NCBI GenBank assembly: GCA_030150405.1
Contig: JASLFU010000043.1
Coordinates: 1-47,078 of the forward strand
Source: Ignatzschineria sp.
GTDB lineage: Bacteria; Pseudomonadota; Gammaproteobacteria; Cardiobacteriales; Wohlfahrtiimonadaceae
Direction: 5' to 3'
Length of the DNA stretch: 47,078 bases
Below the pieces are notes generated by a model that was given only the letters and a program-made list of their open reading frames with translations, did no database searches and was not told the origin of the DNA. Every line of letters begins with the position of its first letter. Position 1 is the first letter of the stretch. This document shows positions 40,212 through 47,078 of this stretch, piece by piece. The translations under genes and the position numbers were made by a program.

Positions 40212-41942
40212 ATGAAAAAACGCATTTTAGCGACAACCTTATGGTTGCTCTTTTGGGGAGGGGTCGGCGAGGCTGCGCCTCTATCTGCTCTGCCAAAAGG
40301 GACAAAAATTGAAACTCTCACCACAGATAAGGCCGCGTTGGACAAAAATCCGGTGCTCAACTTTTTGCTCGGTGAGCTCTCAGTCTTACGAACATCTTGG
40401 GACGATGCAGCTCACTACTACGACAAATTGCTTGAAGAGAATAATGATTCATTTGTGATTGAGCGCCGTATTGGGCTCGATATTGCTCAAGATAAGTTGG
40501 CAGATTCTTTAGAGCATGGAAAACGACTGGTTGAGCTTGATCCTACCGACCTCTCTTCGCTTAAAATTTTAGCAACGATCTATCTTGCCCGTAAGGATTT
40601 TGTGGGGGCAGCAGAGACCTATAGCAAGCTTATAGAGGGTTTCGAGCGTGAGGGGAGTGATCAGGGTTATCTCTTTGTATTGCAAAATTTGCAGCAAAAT
40701 GAGCTAACGGTAAAGGAGCGCATTACACTCTTTAAAGAGTTAGCAAAACGCAATCCGAAAGATCCCAAGCCTGCGGTATTAACAGCGGGTATGTTACTTG
40801 ATGCTGGGGAGTATGAAGCGGGGAAGAGATGGCTCGATAATGCCATTACTTTAGATGAGACAGATCCGAAAATCTATGCGCTCTACTCCTTCTATTATTG
40901 GCATAAAGGGGAGCCTCAATCTTCTATAACGCTGCTTAAAACAGCTTATGCAAAATATGGAGCCGCGACCATCGGTTACGAGCTTGTAAAATCATTAGTG
41001 GCTGATTTTCAGTATGAAGAGGCTTACCGTGCAGCAAAAGAGATTGTGAAAAAGCCCGATAATTCTATGGCAATTTATGAGTATTTAGCGCTCATGGAGT
41101 TTGCTTTAGGGGATTATGAAGGGGCAGGGCGAACTTTACAGCGTCTGCAAAATGAGCCCGATCTCTTCTTACAGACTGCATTACGCCTTTTCTATTTGAG
41201 TGAAGAGCTCGGCAGAGAGGCAGAGTTAATTCCTCTTCTGCCTTCTGCGGAGAAACAATCGCCGGAATATGTGAGTGAATATTTCGCTCATCAAGCAAAA
41301 ATCGCTCTAGATAAGGGGGATTATGGGCTCTTCTATCAACTCTATGATGAGTTGCGGGCGCTTTTTCCCAATTTACAATCAAATCTCTATCTTCGTCAGC
41401 TTTCGATGTTAGAAGCAGCGAAAGAGTATGCATTACTCGATGCTCTTTTAACCTTTGTAAAACCGATGATGGATGAAGATCAGCAATCAAATATTACCTT
41501 TTTAGAGGCGATGAGTGCTTACGGGCAAGGGGATGAAGAGGGAATGATGCGGATCTTTAAAGAGCGTATAAAAGCAGTTCCTACAGATGCTATTGCCCTC
41601 AATGCTTTAGGGTTTTCGATGATTGAGAGTAACCCAGAGCTTACAGAGAAGGCTTTTCCCTATCTGCAGATGGCGAATAAGCTTATGCCTAAACAGGATT
41701 TTATCGAAGATAGTTTGGCATGGGGCTATTACCACCTTGAAGATTATAAAAATGCCTACAAATATATGAGGCGAGCATACAACAAGAGCAAACATCCTGA
41801 AATGGTGGCTCATTATATTGTGATTTTAGATGCATATGGTAAAACCGAAGAGGCAAAAGAGCTGTATGCCCGTTACAAGAAGTTTTACCCCCATAATGAG
41901 AATCTAAAATTAATTCAAAAAAGAGTGAACTGGGCAGAATAA
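40212..41942 (+). CDS. Periplasmic tetratricopeptide-repeat protein
   Basis: 576-residue secreted TPR protein of unknown role. Signal peptide MKKRILATTLWLLFWGGVG ending EAAP; there is no Cys after it, so not a typical lipoprotein. Repeated ~34-residue helical pairs fill the rest, e.g. WDDAAHYYDKLLEENND, LKILATIYLARKDFVGAAETYSKL, YEEAYRAAKEI, YEYLALMEFALGDYEGAGRTL, and a C-terminal group LAWGYYHLEDYKNAYKYMRRAY. ATG 40212 is chosen: AGGTGG lies 8 nt upstream and the signal peptide starts here; the longer frame (40125) would hide it. Resembles TPR proteins next to lolB in Pseudomonas. 3 nt before the amidase gene, so probably an operon. Confidence 0.7.
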   Translation: MKKRILATTLWLLFWGGVGEAAPLSALPKGTKIETLTTDKAALDKNPVLNFLLGELSVLRTSWDDAAHYYDKLLEENNDSFVIERRIGLDIAQDKLADSLEHGKRLVELDPTDLSSLKILATIYLARKDFVGAAETYSKLIEGFEREGSDQGYLFVLQNLQQNELTVKERITLFKELAKRNPKDPKPAVLTAGMLLDAGEYEAGKRWLDNAITLDETDPKIYALYSFYYWHKGEPQSSITLLKTAYAKYGAATIGYELVKSLVADFQYEEAYRAAKEIVKKPDNSMAIYEYLALMEFALGDYEGAGRTLQRLQNEPDLFLQTALRLFYLSEELGREAELIPLLPSAEKQSPEYVSEYFAHQAKIALDKGDYGLFYQLYDELRALFPNLQSNLYLRQLSMLEAAKEYALLDALLTFVKPMMDEDQQSNITFLEAMSAYGQGDEEGMMRIFKERIKAVPTDAIALNALGFSMIESNPELTEKAFPYLQMANKLMPKQDFIEDSLAWGYYHLEDYKNAYKYMRRAYNKSKHPEMVAHYIVILDAYGKTEEAKELYARYKKFYPHNENLKLIQKRVNWAE

Positions 41943-41945
41943 ATT

Positions 41946-43535
41946 ATGATGAATCTGAGAGTAAACAGAGATCTAAAAGAGAGTTGGAAATTTTCGTTAG
42001 GGCAATGGTTTGCCACGATTCTTCTGCTCTTAAGCTCTACTTTTGTACTTGCCGCTACTATCGTAGGGGCGGGGACATCGCAGCAGATTAATGGGGAGTT
42101 AAAGATCACTTTCCCTTTAAGTCAGCAAACCTCCTTTAATAGTTTTAAATTGCAAAACCCTACTCGGTTAGTGGTGGATATCCCCAATGCGCAATTGCGC
42201 CATAAAGTACCCAGCTTGCCGATCTCCTCTGCTCATGTTGCAGGTGTACGTTTAGGAACGCAGCAAGGGACAGATCTACGAATTGTGATCGACCTTCGGG
42301 AGATGGTGCCCGCAAGTGCCGCTTTAACCCGTGGGCCTAATGGGCATGAGTTGGTGATTATTGTTGGAGCAAGTGGTGGGCAGGTACAGCAAGAGCTTGC
42401 AGCCTCGGGGCAACAGGTTGTCTCTTCCCGGGAGATACAGGTGGCGCGTACCGTTCCTAAGAAAAATGTCCTAATTGTGCTCGACCCAGGTCATGGGGGG
42501 AAAGATCCGGGTGCCTTAGGTAGTGCCGGAACCCGCGAAAAAGATGTGGTATTACAGATTGCGAAAATCTTGCGGGATAAAATTAATAAAGAGAAGGGCA
42601 TGCGTGCAGTGATGACCCGGGAGACAGATGTCTTTATCCCCCTTCGGGAGCGGGTATTAATTGCAAGAAGACAAAATGCCGATATGTTTATATCGTTACA
42701 TGCGGACTCGGGAAGCTCCACTGCAGATGGAGCCTCGGTCTATATTCTTTCCACAAGCGGGGCTTCGAGTGAGGCTGCGAGACTTTTAGCACGGGCAGAG
42801 AACCGTTCTGACCTTATTGGGGGGGTGAAGATCTCAGATAAGGATGATGCTATCGCTTCTATGCTGTTAGATATTTCGCAAGATGCCACTATTGAGGCCT
42901 CCTATACATTAGGAAAACATCTCTTAACCTATCTGCGCCGCCATGCAAACTTACATAAAAAGCAGGTGGAGCGCGCTGGATTTGCGGTTTTAAAAGCGCC
43001 TGATATCCCTTCGGTATTGGTTGAGACAGGTTTTATCTCTAACCCTAAAGAGGAGAAGAATTTACGGAATCGCACTCATCAGATGCGTTTAGCCGATGAT
43101 ATTCTTTCCGGTATTAAAGCGTATTATAAGGAGCGTCCGGCGACTGAATTGGTATATAGTAAGGTAGTTCAGCGAACGGAGAGCCCTCGAGCGCAAGCGG
43201 TTGTTCAACAGCCGGTGCAAAAGGTGGCGCCTCCGGTTCGAGAAAAGGTTCCTGCAGAGGTGATCTTTCCAACATTGCAATTACAATCACAAAGTGCGCA
43301 GCAAGCTGTCTCTCCAGAGGCGGCGCCCCAGCAACGGGTACAAACAGAGCGTAGAAGAGAAGCGATTCAGCTAATTTCTGAGGCTAGCGATCGCCGTTAC
43401 ATTACTAAAGAGGGAGATACGTTAGAGAGTATCGCGCGGAAATTTAATGTAAATGAGATCAATCTGAAACGGCTTAATAAATTGCCCGATAATCAATTGC
43501 GGGTGCCGATCGGAACGACACTCACGATTCCCTAG
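41946..43535 (+). CDS. amiB: N-acetylmuramoyl-L-alanine amidase (AmiB/AmiC type, AMIN-Amidase_3-LysM)
   Basis: Periplasmic zinc amidase that splits septal peptidoglycan during daughter-cell separation, normally switched on by EnvC/NlpD. Signal/anchor helix at ~20-37 (WFATILLLLSSTFVLAA), AMIN domain (~45-140), Amidase_3 (~175-400) with VLDPGHGGKDPGALG, ITRETDxFIPLxxR-like TRETDVFIPLRERV, FISLHADS, VLVETGFISNPKEE; then a Gln/Pro/Val-rich linker (~410-475) and one LysM (~483-529, YITKEGDTLESIARKFNV). This is the AmiB layout. The usual tsaE and mutL neighbours are absent. Confidence 0.9.
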   Translation: MMNLRVNRDLKESWKFSLGQWFATILLLLSSTFVLAATIVGAGTSQQINGELKITFPLSQQTSFNSFKLQNPTRLVVDIPNAQLRHKVPSLPISSAHVAGVRLGTQQGTDLRIVIDLREMVPASAALTRGPNGHELVIIVGASGGQVQQELAASGQQVVSSREIQVARTVPKKNVLIVLDPGHGGKDPGALGSAGTREKDVVLQIAKILRDKINKEKGMRAVMTRETDVFIPLRERVLIARRQNADMFISLHADSGSSTADGASVYILSTSGASSEAARLLARAENRSDLIGGVKISDKDDAIASMLLDISQDATIEASYTLGKHLLTYLRRHANLHKKQVERAGFAVLKAPDIPSVLVETGFISNPKEEKNLRNRTHQMRLADDILSGIKAYYKERPATELVYSKVVQRTESPRAQAVVQQPVQKVAPPVREKVPAEVIFPTLQLQSQSAQQAVSPEAAPQQRVQTERRREAIQLISEASDRRYITKEGDTLESIARKFNVNEINLKRLNKLPDNQLRVPIGTTLTIP

Positions 43536-43551
43536 TTTAGAGCTTATTAAG

Positions 43552-43581
43552 GCGCGTTTACGAAAGTGAGCGCGCTTTTTT
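43552..43581 (+). terminator. Rho-independent terminator after the amidase gene
   Basis: GCGCGTTTAC-GAAA-GTGAGCGCGC: 10-bp stem with two G-U pairs and a GAAA tetraloop, followed by TTTTTT. Confidence 0.93.
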
Positions 43582-43621
43582 ATGGATTTTCTGAAGAGAT
43601 TCTGCTGTTAAATAAGAAGAG

Positions 43622-44659
43622 ATGGAGCAAGTTATTCATTACCAAAAATTTCAAAAATGGGTAAAGGAATGCCTGAAACTCTTTAGAAGAACAGTCTTCA
43701 AGCGGCTCTTTTTTCTCCTCTATATTTTAGGGAGTTTTATTCTCTTTCCTATTGTAGTCGCGGGGGAAGAATTGAGAGGAGTTTCGGAGAGCCTCTATTT
43801 GCAGAGAGACACTCCGGCGATTTCGGAAGAGAATAATACCTTTTTTTGGCAGATTGATGGAGGAGCAGGGCGCTCCTATCTTTTAGGGACGTTGCATGTA
43901 GGCGGAGAAGAAGATCGACTACCCAATACCTATCGAGCAGCGCTTTTAGCCAGTGATCTTCTGATTACGGAAGTAATGGCTGAAGATTATGTTTTAGGTA
44001 ACCTAATTGAAGGATTAGCGAAAGATCCGCTCTATTCTTTGGAGAAGAAGTTAGGAACTCTACGTTTTGAGGCGCTCTATGAGCGATTAAAGGGAGCTTA
44101 TTCTAAAGATAAATTACAGGGCATACAGCCTTGGGCAGCGTTAAATATTGTCGAAAATCAGCTTTTGCCCGAGGGGCTGAGTTGGGAGCGGGGTTTGGAT
44201 TATCTACTGATTCAAGCGGCACAAGAGTATGGCAAAAAGCGTTTAGCGTTAGAGAATATAGATCAACACCTCCGGCTTTTAATCTCTATTCCAGAGCCGA
44301 TCACAATTCGGGCTATCGATCGGGCGCTTCTCTATCCCCATATTTTGCAGCGGGCTCAGCAAAGAGTAATCGCAGCTTATAGAGATCGAGATATTCCGCA
44401 ATTGGTGACTTATCTCTTTTTAGGTGACCGAGAGGCAGATCGCCTCTACGCCCCGCAAGATCAAGCTTTTTGGCAATTGTGGAAGAGGGAACAATTACTA
44501 ACTCAGCGCAATGAGCGCTGGTTACCTAAAATAGTGGGGAGCTTGAATCAAACGCCCACCTTTATCGCTGTAGGTGTGGGGCATCTTTATGGGGAAAAGG
44601 GGCTTATTAAACAGTTACGGCAGTTAGGATTTATCTTAACCCCGATCTATCTCCCTTAA
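43622..44659 (+). CDS. TraB/GumN family protein (paralog 1)
   Basis: 345-residue TraB/GumN-type protein, thought to be metalloprotease-like (erythromycin esterase/Tiki relatives); function in bacteria is mostly unknown. N-terminal membrane segment ~29-46 (LFFLLYILGSFILFPIVV). Motif 1 YLLGTLHVGGEEDRLP, the middle ERGLDYLLIQAAQEYGKK with ALENIDQHL, and motif 2 FIAVGVGHLYGEKGLI near the C-terminus (the GTLH and GxGH pair that may bind metal). The ATG has AAGAAGAG only 1 nt upstream, so the true start may differ. Followed 98 nt later by a second family member. Confidence 0.82.
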   Translation: MEQVIHYQKFQKWVKECLKLFRRTVFKRLFFLLYILGSFILFPIVVAGEELRGVSESLYLQRDTPAISEENNTFFWQIDGGAGRSYLLGTLHVGGEEDRLPNTYRAALLASDLLITEVMAEDYVLGNLIEGLAKDPLYSLEKKLGTLRFEALYERLKGAYSKDKLQGIQPWAALNIVENQLLPEGLSWERGLDYLLIQAAQEYGKKRLALENIDQHLRLLISIPEPITIRAIDRALLYPHILQRAQQRVIAAYRDRDIPQLVTYLFLGDREADRLYAPQDQAFWQLWKREQLLTQRNERWLPKIVGSLNQTPTFIAVGVGHLYGEKGLIKQLRQLGFILTPIYLP

Positions 44660-44757
44660 GCTTTAATGATGAAGAGTGCGTTATTCGCCATTTAACGTTA
44701 TGATTGAGCCTATTAAAAAGTTAAGAACTAACAATAATCGGTCTGAGGAGTGTTAAG

Positions 44758-45765
44758 GTGCAACCATTGCTAGCAAGAGTTTTTCTATTCTCTTTTATAC
44801 TTTTTTCAAATTTTCTCTTTGCCACAGAGATTGAGCGGGGACAGAGTGGAACGTTCCTTTGGGATATCGTTCAAAAAGAGAAAAGCTTAGGCACACTCTT
44901 TGGTACGATTCATCTTGGCAAGGAGGAGACGCTCTTGCCAGAAGAGATCTTAAAACGTTTGCAAAATTCAGCTCGCTTAATCACAGAGGTAGCGATTACA
45001 CCAAGTTCAGAAGAAGATATAGAGGCGTTAAATCAACTCTTTTTTAGAAGTTATGATCCCGAGCAGAAATTGCGTGCTAAGTTTGATGATGCCACCTTTA
45101 CAAAGGTAGAAGAGCTCTTTGTAAAGGCGAAATATCCTGTGGAGATCGCGGCAACGGCGAAGCCTTGGCTTGTGTTTATGCTTTTAGGGTATGAGCTGGA
45201 TCCCGAATATTCTGTTGAGTATGGAATGGAAGCGCTCTTAAGTCAGGTGGCGAAGGAGCAAGAGATCCCGAATGAGGGTTTAGAGAGTTATGAAGTGGGG
45301 CTTTCAGCTTTTGCTGAGTTACCGGAGGAGAAGTTAATCCCTGCTATTGAGATTATGCTGGAAAACTTAGATGAGCTCCGCCGGGAAACCACCGAAATGG
45401 CGCAATTTTACTATCAAAATGATCCCTTATCTTTAATGGAATTTGCAGAATCTGGCATAAGTTATTTGAACTATATTCCCGCAGAAGATTATAAATTTTG
45501 GTTAAAGTGGGTGAATAATCGCTTAATGATTGAGCGAAATAAGGCCTGGTTGTCGAAGATTAAAAGCTGGTTAAAAGAAGGAGAGGAGAAGAAACCCTTT
45601 ATTGCAGTAGGGGCAGCCCATCTGTTTGGAGAGCAAGGCTTAATCGATCTTTTGCGTAAAGAGGGGTATGAGCTTTTGCCTGTACTCTTAGAGCTTCCGG
45701 AAGAAGAAAGGAAAGAGAAGGGAGAGGTACTCGAGCAGGAGGCTCAATCTTTAGAGGCTGCTTAA
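44758..45765 (+). CDS. TraB/GumN family protein (paralog 2)
   Basis: 335 residues; signal peptide-like N-terminus (LARVFLFSFILFSNFLFA, ~5-22). Same motif pair: LGTLFGTIHLGKEETLLP and FIAVGAAHLFGEQGLI (GxAH instead of GxGH), plus EYGMEALLSQVAKEQ in the middle. The C-terminal ~25 residues are Glu-rich. GTG start at 44758 with GAGGAG about 10 nt upstream. A tandem but clearly diverged duplicate of the gene before it; the two probably act in the periplasm. Confidence 0.82.
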   Translation: MQPLLARVFLFSFILFSNFLFATEIERGQSGTFLWDIVQKEKSLGTLFGTIHLGKEETLLPEEILKRLQNSARLITEVAITPSSEEDIEALNQLFFRSYDPEQKLRAKFDDATFTKVEELFVKAKYPVEIAATAKPWLVFMLLGYELDPEYSVEYGMEALLSQVAKEQEIPNEGLESYEVGLSAFAELPEEKLIPAIEIMLENLDELRRETTEMAQFYYQNDPLSLMEFAESGISYLNYIPAEDYKFWLKWVNNRLMIERNKAWLSKIKSWLKEGEEKKPFIAVGAAHLFGEQGLIDLLRKEGYELLPVLLELPEEERKEKGEVLEQEAQSLEAA

Positions 45766-45843
45766 ATTAAGATTTAACGGAGTACCTTAAAGAGAATTAG
45801 GTTATCTTAACTTAGTGTTTCTATAGAGAACAAATGAGAATAA

Positions 45844-45883
45844 AAAAGAGGCGAGGAAAAGGTTATTTTCCATCGCCTCTTTT
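45844..45883. terminator. Bidirectional terminator between the GumN genes and argG
   Basis: AAAAGAGGCGA/TCGCCTCTTTT (11 bp) with an inner GGAAAA/TTTTCC extension and loop GGTTA. T-runs follow on both strands, serving the convergent genes. Confidence 0.93.
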
Positions 45884-45905
45884 ATTTTAAATGATATTTA
45901 ATGGC

Positions 45906-47078
45906 TTAACGGAATTTGCGATCTTTCATCGCTGCAATGCGTAAGCGAAGAGCATTGAGCTTAATAAAGCCTTCTGCATCTTTCTGATCGTATGCACCGC
46001 CATCATCCTCAAAGGTTGCGATATCTTCATCAAAGAGCGAATCGTCCGATTTACGGCCAACCACAATCACATTTCCTTTGTAGAGTTTAACGCGAACCGT
46101 TCCATTCACAAATTTTTGAGATTCATCAATCATGGTCTGAAGCATCTCACGCTCAGGGCTCCACCAGTAGCCGTTATAGATTAACTTCGCATAACGGGGC
46201 ATAAGTTCATCTTTAAGGTGAGCCACTTCACGGTCGAGCGTAATAGACTCGATGGCACGGTGCGCTTTAAGCATGATAGTTCCCGCAGGTGTCTCATAAC
46301 AACCCCGAGCTTTCATACCTACATAGCGGTTCTCAACAATATCCACGCGACCAATCCCATTTTCGCCTGCAAGTTTGTTGAGTTTAAGCATCACATTAGC
46401 AGGAGAGGTCTCCACGCCATCGATCGCCACAATATCCCCTTTGCGATAGGTGAGCTCCACATAAGTGGGTTTATCGGGGGCTTGCTCAGGAGAGACGGTC
46501 CAGCGCCACATTTCATCTTCTGGCTCATTCCAAGGATCTTCAAGCGCTAAACCTTCATAGGAGATATGAAGGAGGTTAGCATCCATCGAGTAGGGGGATT
46601 TCTTCCCGCCACGATCGATCTCGATATTGTGCTTCTCTGCATAATCGAGAAGTTTTTCACGGGACATAAGATCCCACTCACGCCAAGGTGCGATCACCTT
46701 AACACCAGGTTTTAAAGCGTAAGCGCCGAGCTCAAAACGTACCTGATCATTCCCTTTACCTGTGGCCCCGTGGGAGATCGCATCTGCATTTGTCTCATTA
46801 GCGATTTCGACTAAGCGCTTGGCAATTAAGGGGCGAGCGATAGAGGTTCCTAAAAGATACTCCCCTTCATAGATCGCATTGGCACGAAACATGGGGAAAA
46901 TAAAGTCGCGGGCGAACTCCTCACGAAGATCGTCGATATAGATCTCTTTCACGCCTAATGCCTCAGCCTTTGCGCGTGCAGGTTCAACCTCTTCGCCTTG
47001 GCCGATATCTGCCGTGAAGGTCACGACTTCACAATTATATTCATCTTGAAGCCATTTTAAGATGACGGAGGTATCAAG
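45906..47078 (-). CDS. argG: Argininosuccinate synthase, 5' end outside the window
   Basis: ATP-dependent joining of citrulline and aspartate in arginine synthesis. The frame is open to the window edge: the first bases read LDTSVILKWLQDEYNCEV, so only ~12 residues including the start of the AYSGG P-loop are missing. Then FTADIGQGEE, LGTSIARPLIAKRLV, ISHGATGKGNDQVRFE, SPYSMDANLLHISYEG, and GRVDIVENRYVGMKARG follow the short (~400-residue) bacterial ArgG type. 390 residues are present. Convergent with the GumN pair. Confidence 0.97.
   Translation of the reverse strand, partial: LDTSVILKWLQDEYNCEVVTFTADIGQGEEVEPARAKAEALGVKEIYIDDLREEFARDFIFPMFRANAIYEGEYLLGTSIARPLIAKRLVEIANETNADAISHGATGKGNDQVRFELGAYALKPGVKVIAPWREWDLMSREKLLDYAEKHNIEIDRGGKKSPYSMDANLLHISYEGLALEDPWNEPEDEMWRWTVSPEQAPDKPTYVELTYRKGDIVAIDGVETSPANVMLKLNKLAGENGIGRVDIVENRYVGMKARGCYETPAGTIMLKAHRAIESITLDREVAHLKDELMPRYAKLIYNGYWWSPEREMLQTMIDESQKFVNGTVRVKLYKGNVIVVGRKSDDSLFDEDIATFEDDGGAYDQKDAEGFIKLNALRLRIAAMKDRKFR

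Noticed and set aside
41092..41490. 132-codon minus-strand open frame inside the TPR gene
   Set aside because: Shadow of the TPR coding frame; no recognisable domain or start signal.
46218..46550. 110-codon plus-strand frame inside argG
   Set aside because: Antisense shadow of a highly conserved gene.

Overview
The window looks like chromosomal housekeeping DNA from a fairly AT-rich gammaproteobacterium. Gene order and protein family types support this: efp/petABC/sspAB, tRNA-Gly/tRNA-Cys/ffs/dnaX/ybaB/recR, an enterobacterial-type Fur, PpiD, TtcA, and an AHAS III-like ilvI/ilvH. The mix (class II DAHP synthase, TakP-like TRAP transporter, NagB-II, tandem TraB/GumN proteins) would suit the Cardiobacteriales/Ignatzschineria-Wohlfahrtiimonas neighbourhood. 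That placement is a guess from memory, not a search result. No phage, insertion sequence, CRISPR or resistance gene was seen.

Layout. 1-572: 5' part of kdsB (minus). 573-1440: an 868-bp gene-free AT-rich region holding two diverged copies of a ~286-bp unit with perfect DnaA boxes (TTATCCACA twice, TTATTCACA once) plus near-matches; it is the most unusual stretch here and could be a replication origin or a DnaA-titrating locus. 1441-3691: mazG-xseA. 3688-9019 (minus): an alpha/beta hydrolase, then the efp-petA-petB-petC-sspA-sspB block. 9096-13565 (minus): a TRAP transporter, dctQ-dctM followed by two paralogous TakP-like binding proteins. 13770-14822 (minus): fbp. 15064-17950: fur overlapping a GT39-type membrane glycosyltransferase and a HEAT/DUF349-like protein. 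18124-22279: ppiD, murB, mlaC and mlaB. 22338-25834: a near-consensus promoter, two tRNAs, 4.5S RNA, dnaX (with an A9 slippery tract predicted to give a short gamma form), ybaB and recR; then hinT and ttcA.

27268-33789 (minus): class II DAHP synthase, accA, a DUF815 ATPase, nagB-II, nagA and an AEC permease. 33989-39015 (minus): ilvI-ilvH-ilvC and hom, joining branched-chain and aspartate-family amino acid synthesis. 39380-40066 (minus): elbB. 40212-45765: a TPR lipoprotein-like/periplasmic protein, an AMIN-Amidase_3-LysM cell-wall amidase and two TraB/GumN paralogs. 45906-47078 (minus): argG, cut at its 5' end by the window edge.

The genes are mostly core metabolism, envelope and replication/repair. 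Strong rho-independent terminators separate ppiD/murB, hinT/ttcA, amidase/GumN and GumN/argG, and end fbp, ilvC and elbB, so the transcription units are fairly clear.
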